From contig JAJDEL010000181.1 of assembly GCA_029259835.1 (NCBI GenBank), positions 1 to 5,769 of the forward strand: a stretch of 5,769 nucleotides of DNA. The letters are read 5' to 3'. How positions within the stretch are numbered: the stretch's first letter is position 1; the number at the start of each line of letters is the position of its first letter. Of the stretch, positions 1 through 5,504 are shown in pieces. Under the pieces are notes generated by a model, which searched no databases, was not told where the DNA came from, and saw nothing but the letters and a program-made list of their open reading frames with translations. Origin of the DNA: Planctomicrobium sp. (lineage in GTDB: Bacteria; Planctomycetota; Planctomycetia; Planctomycetales; Planctomycetaceae). The translations under genes and the position numbers were made by a program.

Positions 1-441
1 GAATCATTGTTTCAAGTTTTGGGTGTCTCCGGAGGAACTGTCGGAAACATTCGCGGAAATCGATATGCGATGTCGGCTCGGCGAGGAGGTCAAGACGCAG
101 GAAAACTGATCTTCCAGCAAACCTTCGGCGTCGACCCATCAATGCCGAAAGACGACATCATTGGCAACGTGCCTCAAGCTCTGTTTATGATGAATAGCCC
201 GCAAATCGAGCAGATGATCCGAGGAACAGGTGACACGAAGCTCGCACGAATCCTTAAGGATCAGTCAAACAACGAAGACGCCCTCAGCGAGTTGTATCTT
301 CTTGTTCTGTCGCGCGAACCAACGGATGCTGAACTCGCAATCAACATGAAATACGCTGCCGAGATTGGAAATCGATCTGAGGCATTCGAAGATGTTTTGT
401 GGAGTTTGCTGAATTCCACGGAATTTATCTCAAAGCGATAG
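1..441 (+). CDS. DUF1553 (PSD1-type) domain protein, C-terminal fragment
   Basis: The reading frame is open from base 1 to the TAG at 439-441 and its 5' end lies outside the window, so only about the last 146 codons are present. Visible family hallmarks are QALFMMNSP (175-201), LYLLVLSREPTDAEL (292-336) and the closing DVLWSLLNSTEF (391-426). These match the C-terminal end of DUF1553 proteins, in the subfamily that sits next to DUF1501 genes. Full-length members usually carry DUF1549 and sometimes a planctomycete cytochrome c-like domain further upstream, and are usually exported; none of that can be seen here. The biochemical function of the family is not established. The DUF1501 gene follows on the same strand after 108 nt, which suggests one operon. 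Family assignment is confident and rests on motif recognition; a role in an extracytoplasmic process is inference. Confidence 0.87.
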   Translation, partial: ESLFQVLGVSGGTVGNIRGNRYAMSARRGGQDAGKLIFQQTFGVDPSMPKDDIIGNVPQALFMMNSPQIEQMIRGTGDTKLARILKDQSNNEDALSELYLLVLSREPTDAELAINMKYAAEIGNRSEAFEDVLWSLLNSTEFISKR

Positions 442-455
442 CTGCAATATCGTAG

Positions 456-552
456 CCAATGTTCATCTGAAGGGAGAACATTGGAGACTGCGAGTCAGAC
501 AACAATAACATTTCTCTACAAAACTGCTTCCAAACGATCGGAGTCTCCAATG
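456..552 (+). promoter_or_regulatory. Candidate translational switch: two mutually exclusive hairpins before DUF1501
   Basis: Two perfect inverted repeats share one arm. Hairpin P pairs CCAATGTTC (456-464) with GAACATTGG (476-484): 9 bp, 11-nt loop. Hairpin Q pairs CATTGGAGACT (479-489) with AGTCTCCAATG (542-552): 11 bp, 52-nt loop. The shared bases are 479-484, so only one can form at a time. Hairpin Q contains the ATG at 550-552 and part of the GGAG at 540-543, so it would hide the DUF1501 ribosome-binding site; hairpin P would release it. No U-run follows either stem, so neither looks like a terminator. The pairing is seen directly; the regulatory role is inference. A looped-DNA operator or chance are the alternatives. 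Confidence 0.45.
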
Positions 553-1830
553 AGTTCATTCATTCACGAAACCGTTTCTCTGGCCCGCAAACGACTCAGT
601 CGACGCCGTTTCCTCCACAACGTTTCAGCCGCGGGGCTGGCGACTGGAATGCTTGGCTTCCGCGATGTGATGACGCTTCAGGCGGAAGAACTCCGCCGAC
701 AGGGGAAGTCGATGATCCTGCTCTGGATGGCAGGTGGTCCGAGTCAGATGGAAACCTTCGATCCAAAACCGAAACATGAAAATGGCGGCGGAACGCGCGT
801 CATCAAGACAGCAATTCCAGGCGTACAAATCGCTGAGGACTGGTCGAACATGGCATCCGTCATGAACGAAGTCGCTCTGATTCGCTCGATGACGAATAAA
901 GAAGGCAACCACCAGCGTGCAACGTACCAAATGCACACCGGGTATGTTCCTTCTGGCAGCGTAAAGCATCCTGCCATCGGGAGCTGTATCGCCCAGCAGA
1001 TTGCCGATCATGACGCGGAATTACCAAGTGTTGTCTCCATCGGACAAACACAAGGTGCTGGCTTTCTGGGGGTCGACTACGAACCTTTCAACGTCAACCG
1101 ACCGGGAACGATGCCCCAAAATTTAGCGTTGACCAAACCTGAACAGCGCTACAAGCGCCGACTTGGCTTGCTTGGAAAACTCGAAGGTGAATTTTCCAAT
1201 CGAGGTGCACAAAACCAAGTTCGTAACCATAACCAACTCTACAACAAATCCTCGAAGCTCGTTTTGAGTCCTCAAACGAAAGCGTTTGATCTCAGCGAGG
1301 AATCGGAAAACTTGAAAGCATCGTACGGAGATACCGATTTCGGTCGTGGCTGTCTGCTTGCGAGGCGTCTTGTCGAGTCAGGCGTAACGTTTGTCGAGAT
1401 TCGCTCCAATGGCTGGGACACTCATCAGGACAACTTTTCCGCTGTCGCGAATAAAGCAGGCGAAGTCGACCCGGCGGCTGCGACTTTGATCAAAGATCTT
1501 AAAGAGCGTGGCATGTTAGAGAACACGCTCGTCGTCTGGAGCGGCGAATTCGGACGTTCTCCAAAAGTGAATGGACGCGGTGGCCGAGATCACTTCCCGG
1601 TTGCGTTCAACTCCTGGATGGCAGGCGGAGGTGTCAAAGGAGGTCAAGTCATCGGCAGTACGGCTAAAGATGGTTCTTCCATTGAAGACCGACCGGTTGC
1701 CGTCGCGGACTTCCTGCGATCAACATGCCACAGCCTTGGCGTTGATGCCTCGCACGAAAACATCAGCCCCCTCGGTCGCCCCATGAAAGTCGTCGATGGA
1801 GGCGAAGTTGTCGAAGAATTGTTTTCGTAA
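550..1830 (+). CDS. DUF1501 family protein with Tat signal
   Basis: A 426-residue protein of the DUF1501 family, related to the alkaline phosphatase/sulfatase fold; its substrate is unknown. Residues 17-23 are SRRRFLH, a near-perfect twin-arginine motif, followed by a hydrophobic stretch (25-37), so folded export is likely. Core motifs are ILLWMAGGPSQMETFDPKP (56-74), NGWDTH (287-292), VVWSGEFGRSP and GGRDHF (344-349); the Asp and His residues in them are candidate metal ligands by analogy with the superfamily. I chose ATG 550 because GGAG lies 6 nt upstream at 540-543 and because it puts the Tat motif at a normal distance from the start. A TTG at 481 with AGGGAG at 471-476 would add 23 residues and is the main alternative. 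The gene follows a DUF1553 gene, a very common pairing in planctomycetes. Length is slightly short of, but within, the usual family range. Confidence 0.9.
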   Translation: MSSFIHETVSLARKRLSRRRFLHNVSAAGLATGMLGFRDVMTLQAEELRRQGKSMILLWMAGGPSQMETFDPKPKHENGGGTRVIKTAIPGVQIAEDWSNMASVMNEVALIRSMTNKEGNHQRATYQMHTGYVPSGSVKHPAIGSCIAQQIADHDAELPSVVSIGQTQGAGFLGVDYEPFNVNRPGTMPQNLALTKPEQRYKRRLGLLGKLEGEFSNRGAQNQVRNHNQLYNKSSKLVLSPQTKAFDLSEESENLKASYGDTDFGRGCLLARRLVESGVTFVEIRSNGWDTHQDNFSAVANKAGEVDPAAATLIKDLKERGMLENTLVVWSGEFGRSPKVNGRGGRDHFPVAFNSWMAGGGVKGGQVIGSTAKDGSSIEDRPVAVADFLRSTCHSLGVDASHENISPLGRPMKVVDGGEVVEELFS

Positions 1831-1935
1831 GAATCCACAACATTCTCAACCACTGGAAGTAAAAGAGAACGCGGATTGGTACGGATAAAAAATACATCAG
1901 TTCGCAATTCGGTATCAATGATCAGAATTTCTAAC

Positions 1936-1965
1936 CACGAATGGACACTCATAAACATGAATGAA
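1936..1965 (+). repeat. Degenerate 10-bp tandem repeat, three units
   Basis: Three consecutive decamers share the pattern CAY-N-M-ATRRA. The first is CACGAATGGA (1936-1945) and the third is CATGAATGAA (1956-1965), with seven of ten positions identical; the middle unit (1946-1955) is more diverged. They lie about 105 nt after the DUF1501 stop. Similar 'CCACGAATGGACAC' strings are, as far as I recall, dispersed in intergenic DNA of several bacterial genomes, so this may be a decayed copy of a dispersed repeat. Function unknown. Confidence 0.4.
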
Positions 1966-2054
1966 AAGTGAATCATTTGCGTTTTTTTACAAATCACAAC
2001 AAACAACCATTGAAGAAAATCAGTACTGCATAACAACAATTTACATGCGTCCGC

Positions 2055-2084
2055 GCAGCTGCACCGTGTCGGTGCAGTAGCTGC
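2055..2084 (+). other. Stable hairpin directly upstream of a terminator
   Basis: CTGCACCG (2059-2066) and CGGTGCAG (2070-2077) form a perfect 8-bp stem around a TGT loop. GCAG (2055-2058) can also pair with CTGC (2081-2084) across a 3-nt bulge at 2078-2080, extending the stem by 4 bp. The outer pairing shares two bases (2083-2084) with the foot of the terminator stem. Two compact hairpins in a row ending in a U-tract look like the 3' end of a small RNA, but could equally be the 3' UTR of the DUF1501 transcript. No clear promoter was recognised upstream. Confidence 0.5.
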
Positions 2085-2117
2085 CCCGATGGCTTAGGTC
2101 ATCGGGGCTTCTTTTTT
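2083..2117 (+). terminator. Intrinsic (Rho-independent) terminator
   Basis: GCCCCGATG (2083-2091) pairs perfectly with CATCGGGGC (2100-2108), giving a GC-rich 9-bp stem with an 8-nt loop, followed at once by TTCTTTTTT (2109-2117). This is a classic plus-strand intrinsic terminator. It lies 253 nt after the DUF1501 stop and 167 nt before the DUF1559 start, so it separates the two transcription units. The long distance from DUF1501 leaves open that it ends a small RNA encoded in the gap. Confidence 0.88.
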
Positions 2118-2149
2118 GGGCAAGGGACCAGGGATTGAGGGGCAAGGGG
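2118..2149 (+). repeat. G-rich heptad repeat with quadruplex-capable G-runs
   Basis: Five G-runs sit at 2118-2120, 2124-2126, 2131-2133, 2139-2142 and 2146-2149, separated by 3, 4, 5 and 3 nt. This satisfies the usual G-quadruplex pattern of four runs of at least three G with loops of 1-7 nt. The tract also reads as degenerate 7-nt units beginning with GG (for example GGGCAAG and GGACCAG). It starts at the last T of the terminator and lies in the 5' region of the DUF1559 gene. Confidence 0.55.
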
Positions 2150-2272
2150 CTCTGAGTCACAAGACCATTTGCATAATTTTGTCAAAATGGCGACATTGTT
2201 CCAACGTTCATTCTATGAGGCGCGTAAGGACCGGTCGATCGTCTATCATTGCGTCCATGTCAATCGCTGATC

Positions 2273-2277
2273 AGGAG
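2273..2277 (+). promoter_or_regulatory. Shine-Dalgarno site deciding the DUF1559 start
   Basis: AGGAG ends 7 nt before the GTG at 2285. It selects this GTG over an in-frame TTG at 2249, which has no such site and would add 12 residues ahead of the conserved prepilin leader. Confidence 0.8.
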
Positions 2278-2284
2278 TTATCGC

Positions 2285-3316
2285 GTGCGAAGAAGAGCAG
2301 GTTTCACCCTCATCGAGTTGTTAGTTGTGATTGCCATTATGGCGATTCTGGTGGCGCTGCTGTTGCCTGCCGTGCAACAGGCTCGCGAGGCGGCGCGACG
2401 CACTCAGTGCAAAAATAATATGCAGCAACTCGGCTTTGCTCTGCACAGTTATTATAACTCGTATGAAACCCTTCCCCCTGGCGTGACCAACAGCACCGGT
2501 CCGATCAAACAGGCAGCGGATGGATACCACCACAGCTGGCTGGTTTCGCTGTTGCCGTATCTTGATCAATCAGTCCTCTCAAAGAACATTGATACGAAAC
2601 TCAGTATCTACGACGAGGCAAATTTGAAGGCTCGAAAGGTGATCATTTCGATCTTTATATGCCCGACTGATCCAGCGACTGACCGTGCCTTTTCAGAAAA
2701 CCAGGATGTCGCCTTAAGTAGCTATGCCGGAAATCATCACCATACCTCCGCTGCGATTGACACGAACAACCACGGTGTTCTCTTTCTCAACAGTCGGGTC
2801 CGCTACAAGGACATTTACGATGGCAGCTCGCACACGATTATGGCAGGCGAGGCGAAGCGCAGTCCTGAAGACTTCGGCTGGGCATCCGGAACAAGATCCA
2901 CCCTGCGGAATGGTGGACTCCCAATTAACAAGACTCCGGAAGGCTCACGCTACTACAACGACATGTTGGCGACACCTGTTGTAGAAGGGCCTGCGGATTC
3001 CGTGGATGGTGGACAATCCGGCTACGGTAGAAACGCTAGTGGCTATGGCGGAGGCACGGCGAGCTACGGAGGGGAAGGAGAAACGTCGGACGAAGATGAA
3101 GCAGAAGAGCCTGCTTCGAACCAGCTTCAACCACCCAGCCCGGAAAAACCGTCTCGGCTGGCATTCGACCCCGGTGGCTTTGGCAGTCACCACGTTGGTG
3201 GTGCTCAGTTTTTAATCTGCGACGGTTCGGTTCGGTTTCTTTCCGAAAACATTGATCCAGCCACATTCAAGCATCTGCTAGACAGAGCAGATGGTGTGGA
3301 CGCTGGGGATTTCTAG
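2285..3316 (+). CDS. DUF1559 protein, prepilin-like with H-X9-DG domain
   Basis: A 343-residue member of the large planctomycete DUF1559 family, starting at GTG behind AGGAG. Residues 1-6 (MRRRAG) form a short basic leader, followed by FTLIELLVVIAIMAILVALL, a type-IV prepilin N-terminus; cleavage is expected between G6 and F7, and E11 is the conserved Glu at mature position 5. The family segment QQAREAARRTQCKNN follows. Near the end, H303 and D313-G314 form the H-X9-DG motif, and RADG (334-337) matches the family's C-terminal signature. Members are thought to be secreted or membrane-anchored pseudopilin-like proteins; the function is not established. Unusual is residues 239-290: a Gly/Tyr-rich stretch with three SGYG-like units (245-263), then an acidic run (264-275) and a Pro/Ser segment. 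The terminator at 2083-2117 implies an independent promoter. The next gene is convergent, only 20 nt away, with no clear terminator between them. Confidence 0.93.
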   Translation: MRRRAGFTLIELLVVIAIMAILVALLLPAVQQAREAARRTQCKNNMQQLGFALHSYYNSYETLPPGVTNSTGPIKQAADGYHHSWLVSLLPYLDQSVLSKNIDTKLSIYDEANLKARKVIISIFICPTDPATDRAFSENQDVALSSYAGNHHHTSAAIDTNNHGVLFLNSRVRYKDIYDGSSHTIMAGEAKRSPEDFGWASGTRSTLRNGGLPINKTPEGSRYYNDMLATPVVEGPADSVDGGQSGYGRNASGYGGGTASYGGEGETSDEDEAEEPASNQLQPPSPEKPSRLAFDPGGFGSHHVGGAQFLICDGSVRFLSENIDPATFKHLLDRADGVDAGDF

Positions 3317-3336
3317 ATTCGTTGACAAGGCAACAC

Positions 3337-3699
3337 CTATCTCTCTGCCACGCTAACGCCGGCACTCATCATCCGCTTCCCCAATTCGTCGCCGAACATT
3401 CGTTGTAGATTTTCGTCCAGGAAATCGTAATCTTCCTGGCTTTGAACTTCCCCGAATGGATAAGCAAAGCCGCTTGATGCTGGAGCCACTTCCAATGTGC
3501 CAAACCGCCCAGGGTACTCTGCGAAGAACTCGACCATTCGCTTCTCTTGTTTCGATGCCCTGCGCATGTAGGACTGAAATTCACCGAAAATAACACCAAT
3601 CACAAACGCAACTGGAACCGCACATAGACAAAGAACACAAATGGCTGTTTTGCTACGTCCGAATCTTTCGACCAATTCTGGAGATGACTCGTCACTCAT
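3337..3699 (-). CDS. Small single-pass membrane protein, unknown function
   Basis: A 120-residue protein I do not recognise. Residues 18-39 form one hydrophobic helix with three cysteines (C21, C24, C26) and a proline (P29). It is preceded by a short charged N-terminus and followed by a basic patch (R46, R47, K50) and an otherwise hydrophilic tail of about 80 residues rich in Phe, Glu and Gly. No signal cleavage site or lipobox is evident. The start ATG (3699-3697) overlaps the nadB stop by 8 nt, in the arrangement ATGAGTGA, and there is only a weak purine stretch before it, so translation is probably coupled to nadB. That tight overlap supports it being a real gene. The alternative frame inside it (3369-3599) lacks these features. 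A link to NAD synthesis is only suggested by position. Confidence 0.68.
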   Translation of the reverse strand: MSDESSPELVERFGRSKTAICVLCLCAVPVAFVIGVIFGEFQSYMRRASKQEKRMVEFFAEYPGRFGTLEVAPASSGFAYPFGEVQSQEDYDFLDENLQRMFGDELGKRMMSAGVSVAER

Positions 3700-5317
3700 C
3701 GCTCAAATCTATTGTCACATGCTCTCTTGAGCCTGGTTTCGGTTCCGGATAGTCGCTACGAAAGTGAACGCCGCGGCTTTCGGTTCTGGCTTGGGCGGAT
3801 TCGATCATGAGTCGAGCGACGAGGAGCATGTTCTGGAGTTCCCAACCTTCGATGGATTGAAACTCACGCAGCGAAACGTATCGATCCCAAAAGTCGACTT
3901 GAGAGACCGCCGATTCCAGACCTTCTGCGTCTCGGCGAATCCCAACGTTTCGCCACATGATTGCACTCAGTGAATTTTGCAGGTCGGTCAAATTGAGTTC
4001 TTCGTGATCGTCAATAGTCTCTGGCCACTGCGAAGTAATCGAGGGAGCTTCAAAGCTGTCAGGAATCGAAAGAGCCGCCTCAGAGGCTCCGCGCCCTGCC
4101 TGAATTCCGTAATACAATCCTTCCAGAAGACTGTTCGAAGCAAGGCGATTCGCGCCGTGCAATCCGGTTGATGTTGCCTCACCAGCGGCCCATAAGCCTG
4201 GCAATGTTGTTCGTCCATCCAGGTCGACGGAGACTCCTCCCAGCATATAGTGTGCACCAGGCCGGACTGGAATACGATCCTTCGCGAGATCAAGTCCGAA
4301 CTCGCGGCACAACTCACTGATGTTGGGGAAACGTTTTGCAATCATCACTGGGTCAAGATGCGTCAGATCGAGATAAACGCACGGATGCCGCGTCTTTTCC
4401 ATTTGATCGGTAATCGCCCGGCTCACGATATCTCTTGGTGCAAGTTCCAGACGTTCGTCATAATCACTCATGAAACGGTTACCGGTGATATCAACCAGAA
4501 AGGCACCTTCACCGCGAACGGCTTCTGAAATGAGATGTCGCGAACTTCCAGCGATGTACAAAACCGTCGGATGAAACTGCATCATTTCCATGTCACGGAG
4601 TTCGGCACCAGCACGAAACGCAAACGCATGCCCATCGGCAGTCGCGATGTCCGGATTCGTCGTTTCGCGATAGAGTCGACCTGCGCCACCGGTCGCCAGA
4701 ATCGTTTGCTTCGCCCAGACAAACGTTTTTCCATGATGTGGGTTCCAGACGAGCGCACCACGGCATTTTTCTTCGTGAGTGAGCAAATCCGTGGTGAATG
4801 TCTTCTCCCAAATATCAGTCCAGCCAGCACCACGGACAGTGTCGATCAAAGCTCGCATCACTTCCTTCCCTGTCGCATCCCCCAAGGCATGGGCCACTCG
4901 TGGGTGACTGTGTCCTCCTTCGGTAGTGAGGGCAATTTCTCCGTCAATTTTATCAAACTCTGCACCATAGGAAGCCAACTCACGAATGCAGCGTGGCGCT
5001 GCTTCAACCACGGCTCGCACGACACTTTCATTACATAGCCCGGCCCCGGCAGTGATTGTGTCTTCGGCATGATTCTTGAACTCATCCGACGGATCAAGAA
5101 CGCCTGCAATGCCTCCCTGTGCCCAGGAACTGTTGGACATCGAAATCTGATCTTTAGTCACCATCACAACGCGCAATTTAGGATCAATTTCCAATGCGGC
5201 ACGCACGCCTGCGATGCCGGTGCCGATGATCAGGACATCAACAAACATATGCGGAATCCGCTTCGGGTCAAAGCGAATCAGGTAGCGATGCCGGGGGGTG
5301 TGATGCAAAGCGGGCAT
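3692..5317 (-). CDS. nadB: L-aspartate oxidase
   Basis: The FAD enzyme that oxidises L-aspartate to iminoaspartate, which quinolinate synthase (NadA) uses in de novo NAD synthesis; cytoplasmic. In this 541-residue reading, GTGIAG (32-37) is the dinucleotide-binding loop, then SSWAQGG (63-69), EGGHSH (133-138), MMQFHPT with Q247 and H249, ELAPRDIV with R295, HYMLGG with H356, and the family signature GEATSTGLHGANRLASNSLLEG (379-400) with E380 and R391. By motif alignment from memory, these match E. coli Q242, H244, R290, H351, E375 and R386 at a constant offset of 5, so the active site looks intact. ARTESRGVHFRSDYPE closes the helical C-terminal domain. The start is uncertain: ATG 5317 gives an N-terminus like planctomycete homologues but has no Shine-Dalgarno; GTG 5377 adds 20 Ser/Pro/Asn-rich residues, and its only ribosome-site-like GAGGGA (5388-5393) falls mostly in a REP-like repeat. 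nadA and nadC are not in the window. Confidence 0.95.
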   Translation of the reverse strand: MPALHHTPRHRYLIRFDPKRIPHMFVDVLIIGTGIAGVRAALEIDPKLRVVMVTKDQISMSNSSWAQGGIAGVLDPSDEFKNHAEDTITAGAGLCNESVVRAVVEAAPRCIRELASYGAEFDKIDGEIALTTEGGHSHPRVAHALGDATGKEVMRALIDTVRGAGWTDIWEKTFTTDLLTHEEKCRGALVWNPHHGKTFVWAKQTILATGGAGRLYRETTNPDIATADGHAFAFRAGAELRDMEMMQFHPTVLYIAGSSRHLISEAVRGEGAFLVDITGNRFMSDYDERLELAPRDIVSRAITDQMEKTRHPCVYLDLTHLDPVMIAKRFPNISELCREFGLDLAKDRIPVRPGAHYMLGGVSVDLDGRTTLPGLWAAGEATSTGLHGANRLASNSLLEGLYYGIQAGRGASEAALSIPDSFEAPSITSQWPETIDDHEELNLTDLQNSLSAIMWRNVGIRRDAEGLESAVSQVDFWDRYVSLREFQSIEGWELQNMLLVARLMIESAQARTESRGVHFRSDYPEPKPGSREHVTIDLSDE

Positions 5318-5388
5318 GGGGACTGTGGGGCTAGGATTCCGTGATGACTCAAACTTCGGATTGGGCGACTGCTGCACTCACACGTTTT

Positions 5389-5475
5389 CCCTCGGTGGAT
5401 CACCGGGGGCTAAGTGGGCGCGAGCAGAAATAAAACTTTCAATTTCACATTTAGCCCCCGGTCAGTGACCGGGGG
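5389..5475. repeat. REP-like doublet: two inverted 25-nt hairpin units
   Basis: Unit B (5451-5475, plus strand) starts with TTAG, then a 9-bp perfect hairpin with stem CCCCCGGTC/GACCGGGGG and loop AGT. Unit A (5413-5389, read on the minus strand) has the same 25-nt layout: TTAG, stem CCCCCGGTG/CACCGAGGG, loop ATC, with one mismatch. The last stem pair is C-G in B and G-C in A, a compensatory swap. The TTAG ends face each other across a 37-nt spacer, so the first 12 bases of each unit form a perfect 12-bp inverted repeat (5402-5413/5451-5462). A tetranucleotide at the foot of a hairpin, in paired inverted units, is the layout of bacterial REP/BIME elements mobilised by RAYT transposases. It lies between the metal-regulator gene and nadB. 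Whether it recurs in the genome cannot be seen here. Confidence 0.62.
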
Positions 5476-5504
5476 GACCAGTGTTGAGCGCAATACAATA
5501 CTTT

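Larger units (their letters stand above)
1831..2284. other. 454-nt intergenic region between DUF1501 and DUF1559
   Basis: No convincing protein-coding gene is seen here. The first 210 nt are AT-rich and hold a degenerate decamer repeat (1936-1965) and a T7 run (1982-1988) with only a weak 5-bp stem before it. From 2055 to 2117 there is a strong hairpin joined to an intrinsic terminator, and from 2118 to 2149 a G-rich heptad tract. The last 130 nt should include the DUF1559 promoter, but no clear -35/-10 pair could be recognised. Two short palindromes, GACCGGTC (2229-2236) and CTGATCAG (2267-2274), lie there without other support. Confidence 0.7.

Noticed and set aside
625..1011. Open frame of 128 codons on the minus strand
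   Set aside because: It is antisense to the well-conserved DUF1501 core and has no domain, ribosome site or coherent composition.
1960..1988. Possible second terminator: weak stem before a T7 run
   Set aside because: Only five AT-rich base pairs plus wobbles, with 4 nt between stem and T-run; the terminator at 2083-2117 is far stronger.
2229..2241. GACCGGTC and CGATCG palindromes as an operator
   Set aside because: Short palindromes are expected by chance and no repeated half-site or recognisable promoter accompanies them.
2116..2418. Open frame of 100 codons on the plus strand upstream of and overlapping DUF1559
   Set aside because: It begins in the terminator and G-rich tract and overlaps the conserved prepilin region in another frame.
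3317..3336. Shared terminator between the convergent DUF1559 and small membrane genes
   Set aside because: Only a 4-bp GTTG/CAAC pairing is present and there is no T-run on either strand.
4535..5038. Open frame of 167 codons on the plus strand
   Set aside because: It lies wholly antisense to nadB, whose family motifs run through the whole region; the predicted peptide shows no recognisable domain.
5414..5450. Promoter for nadB in the spacer of the REP-like doublet (TTGAAA at 5442-5437 on the minus strand)
   Set aside because: No -10-like hexamer occurs at a suitable distance; the expected place is GC-rich.
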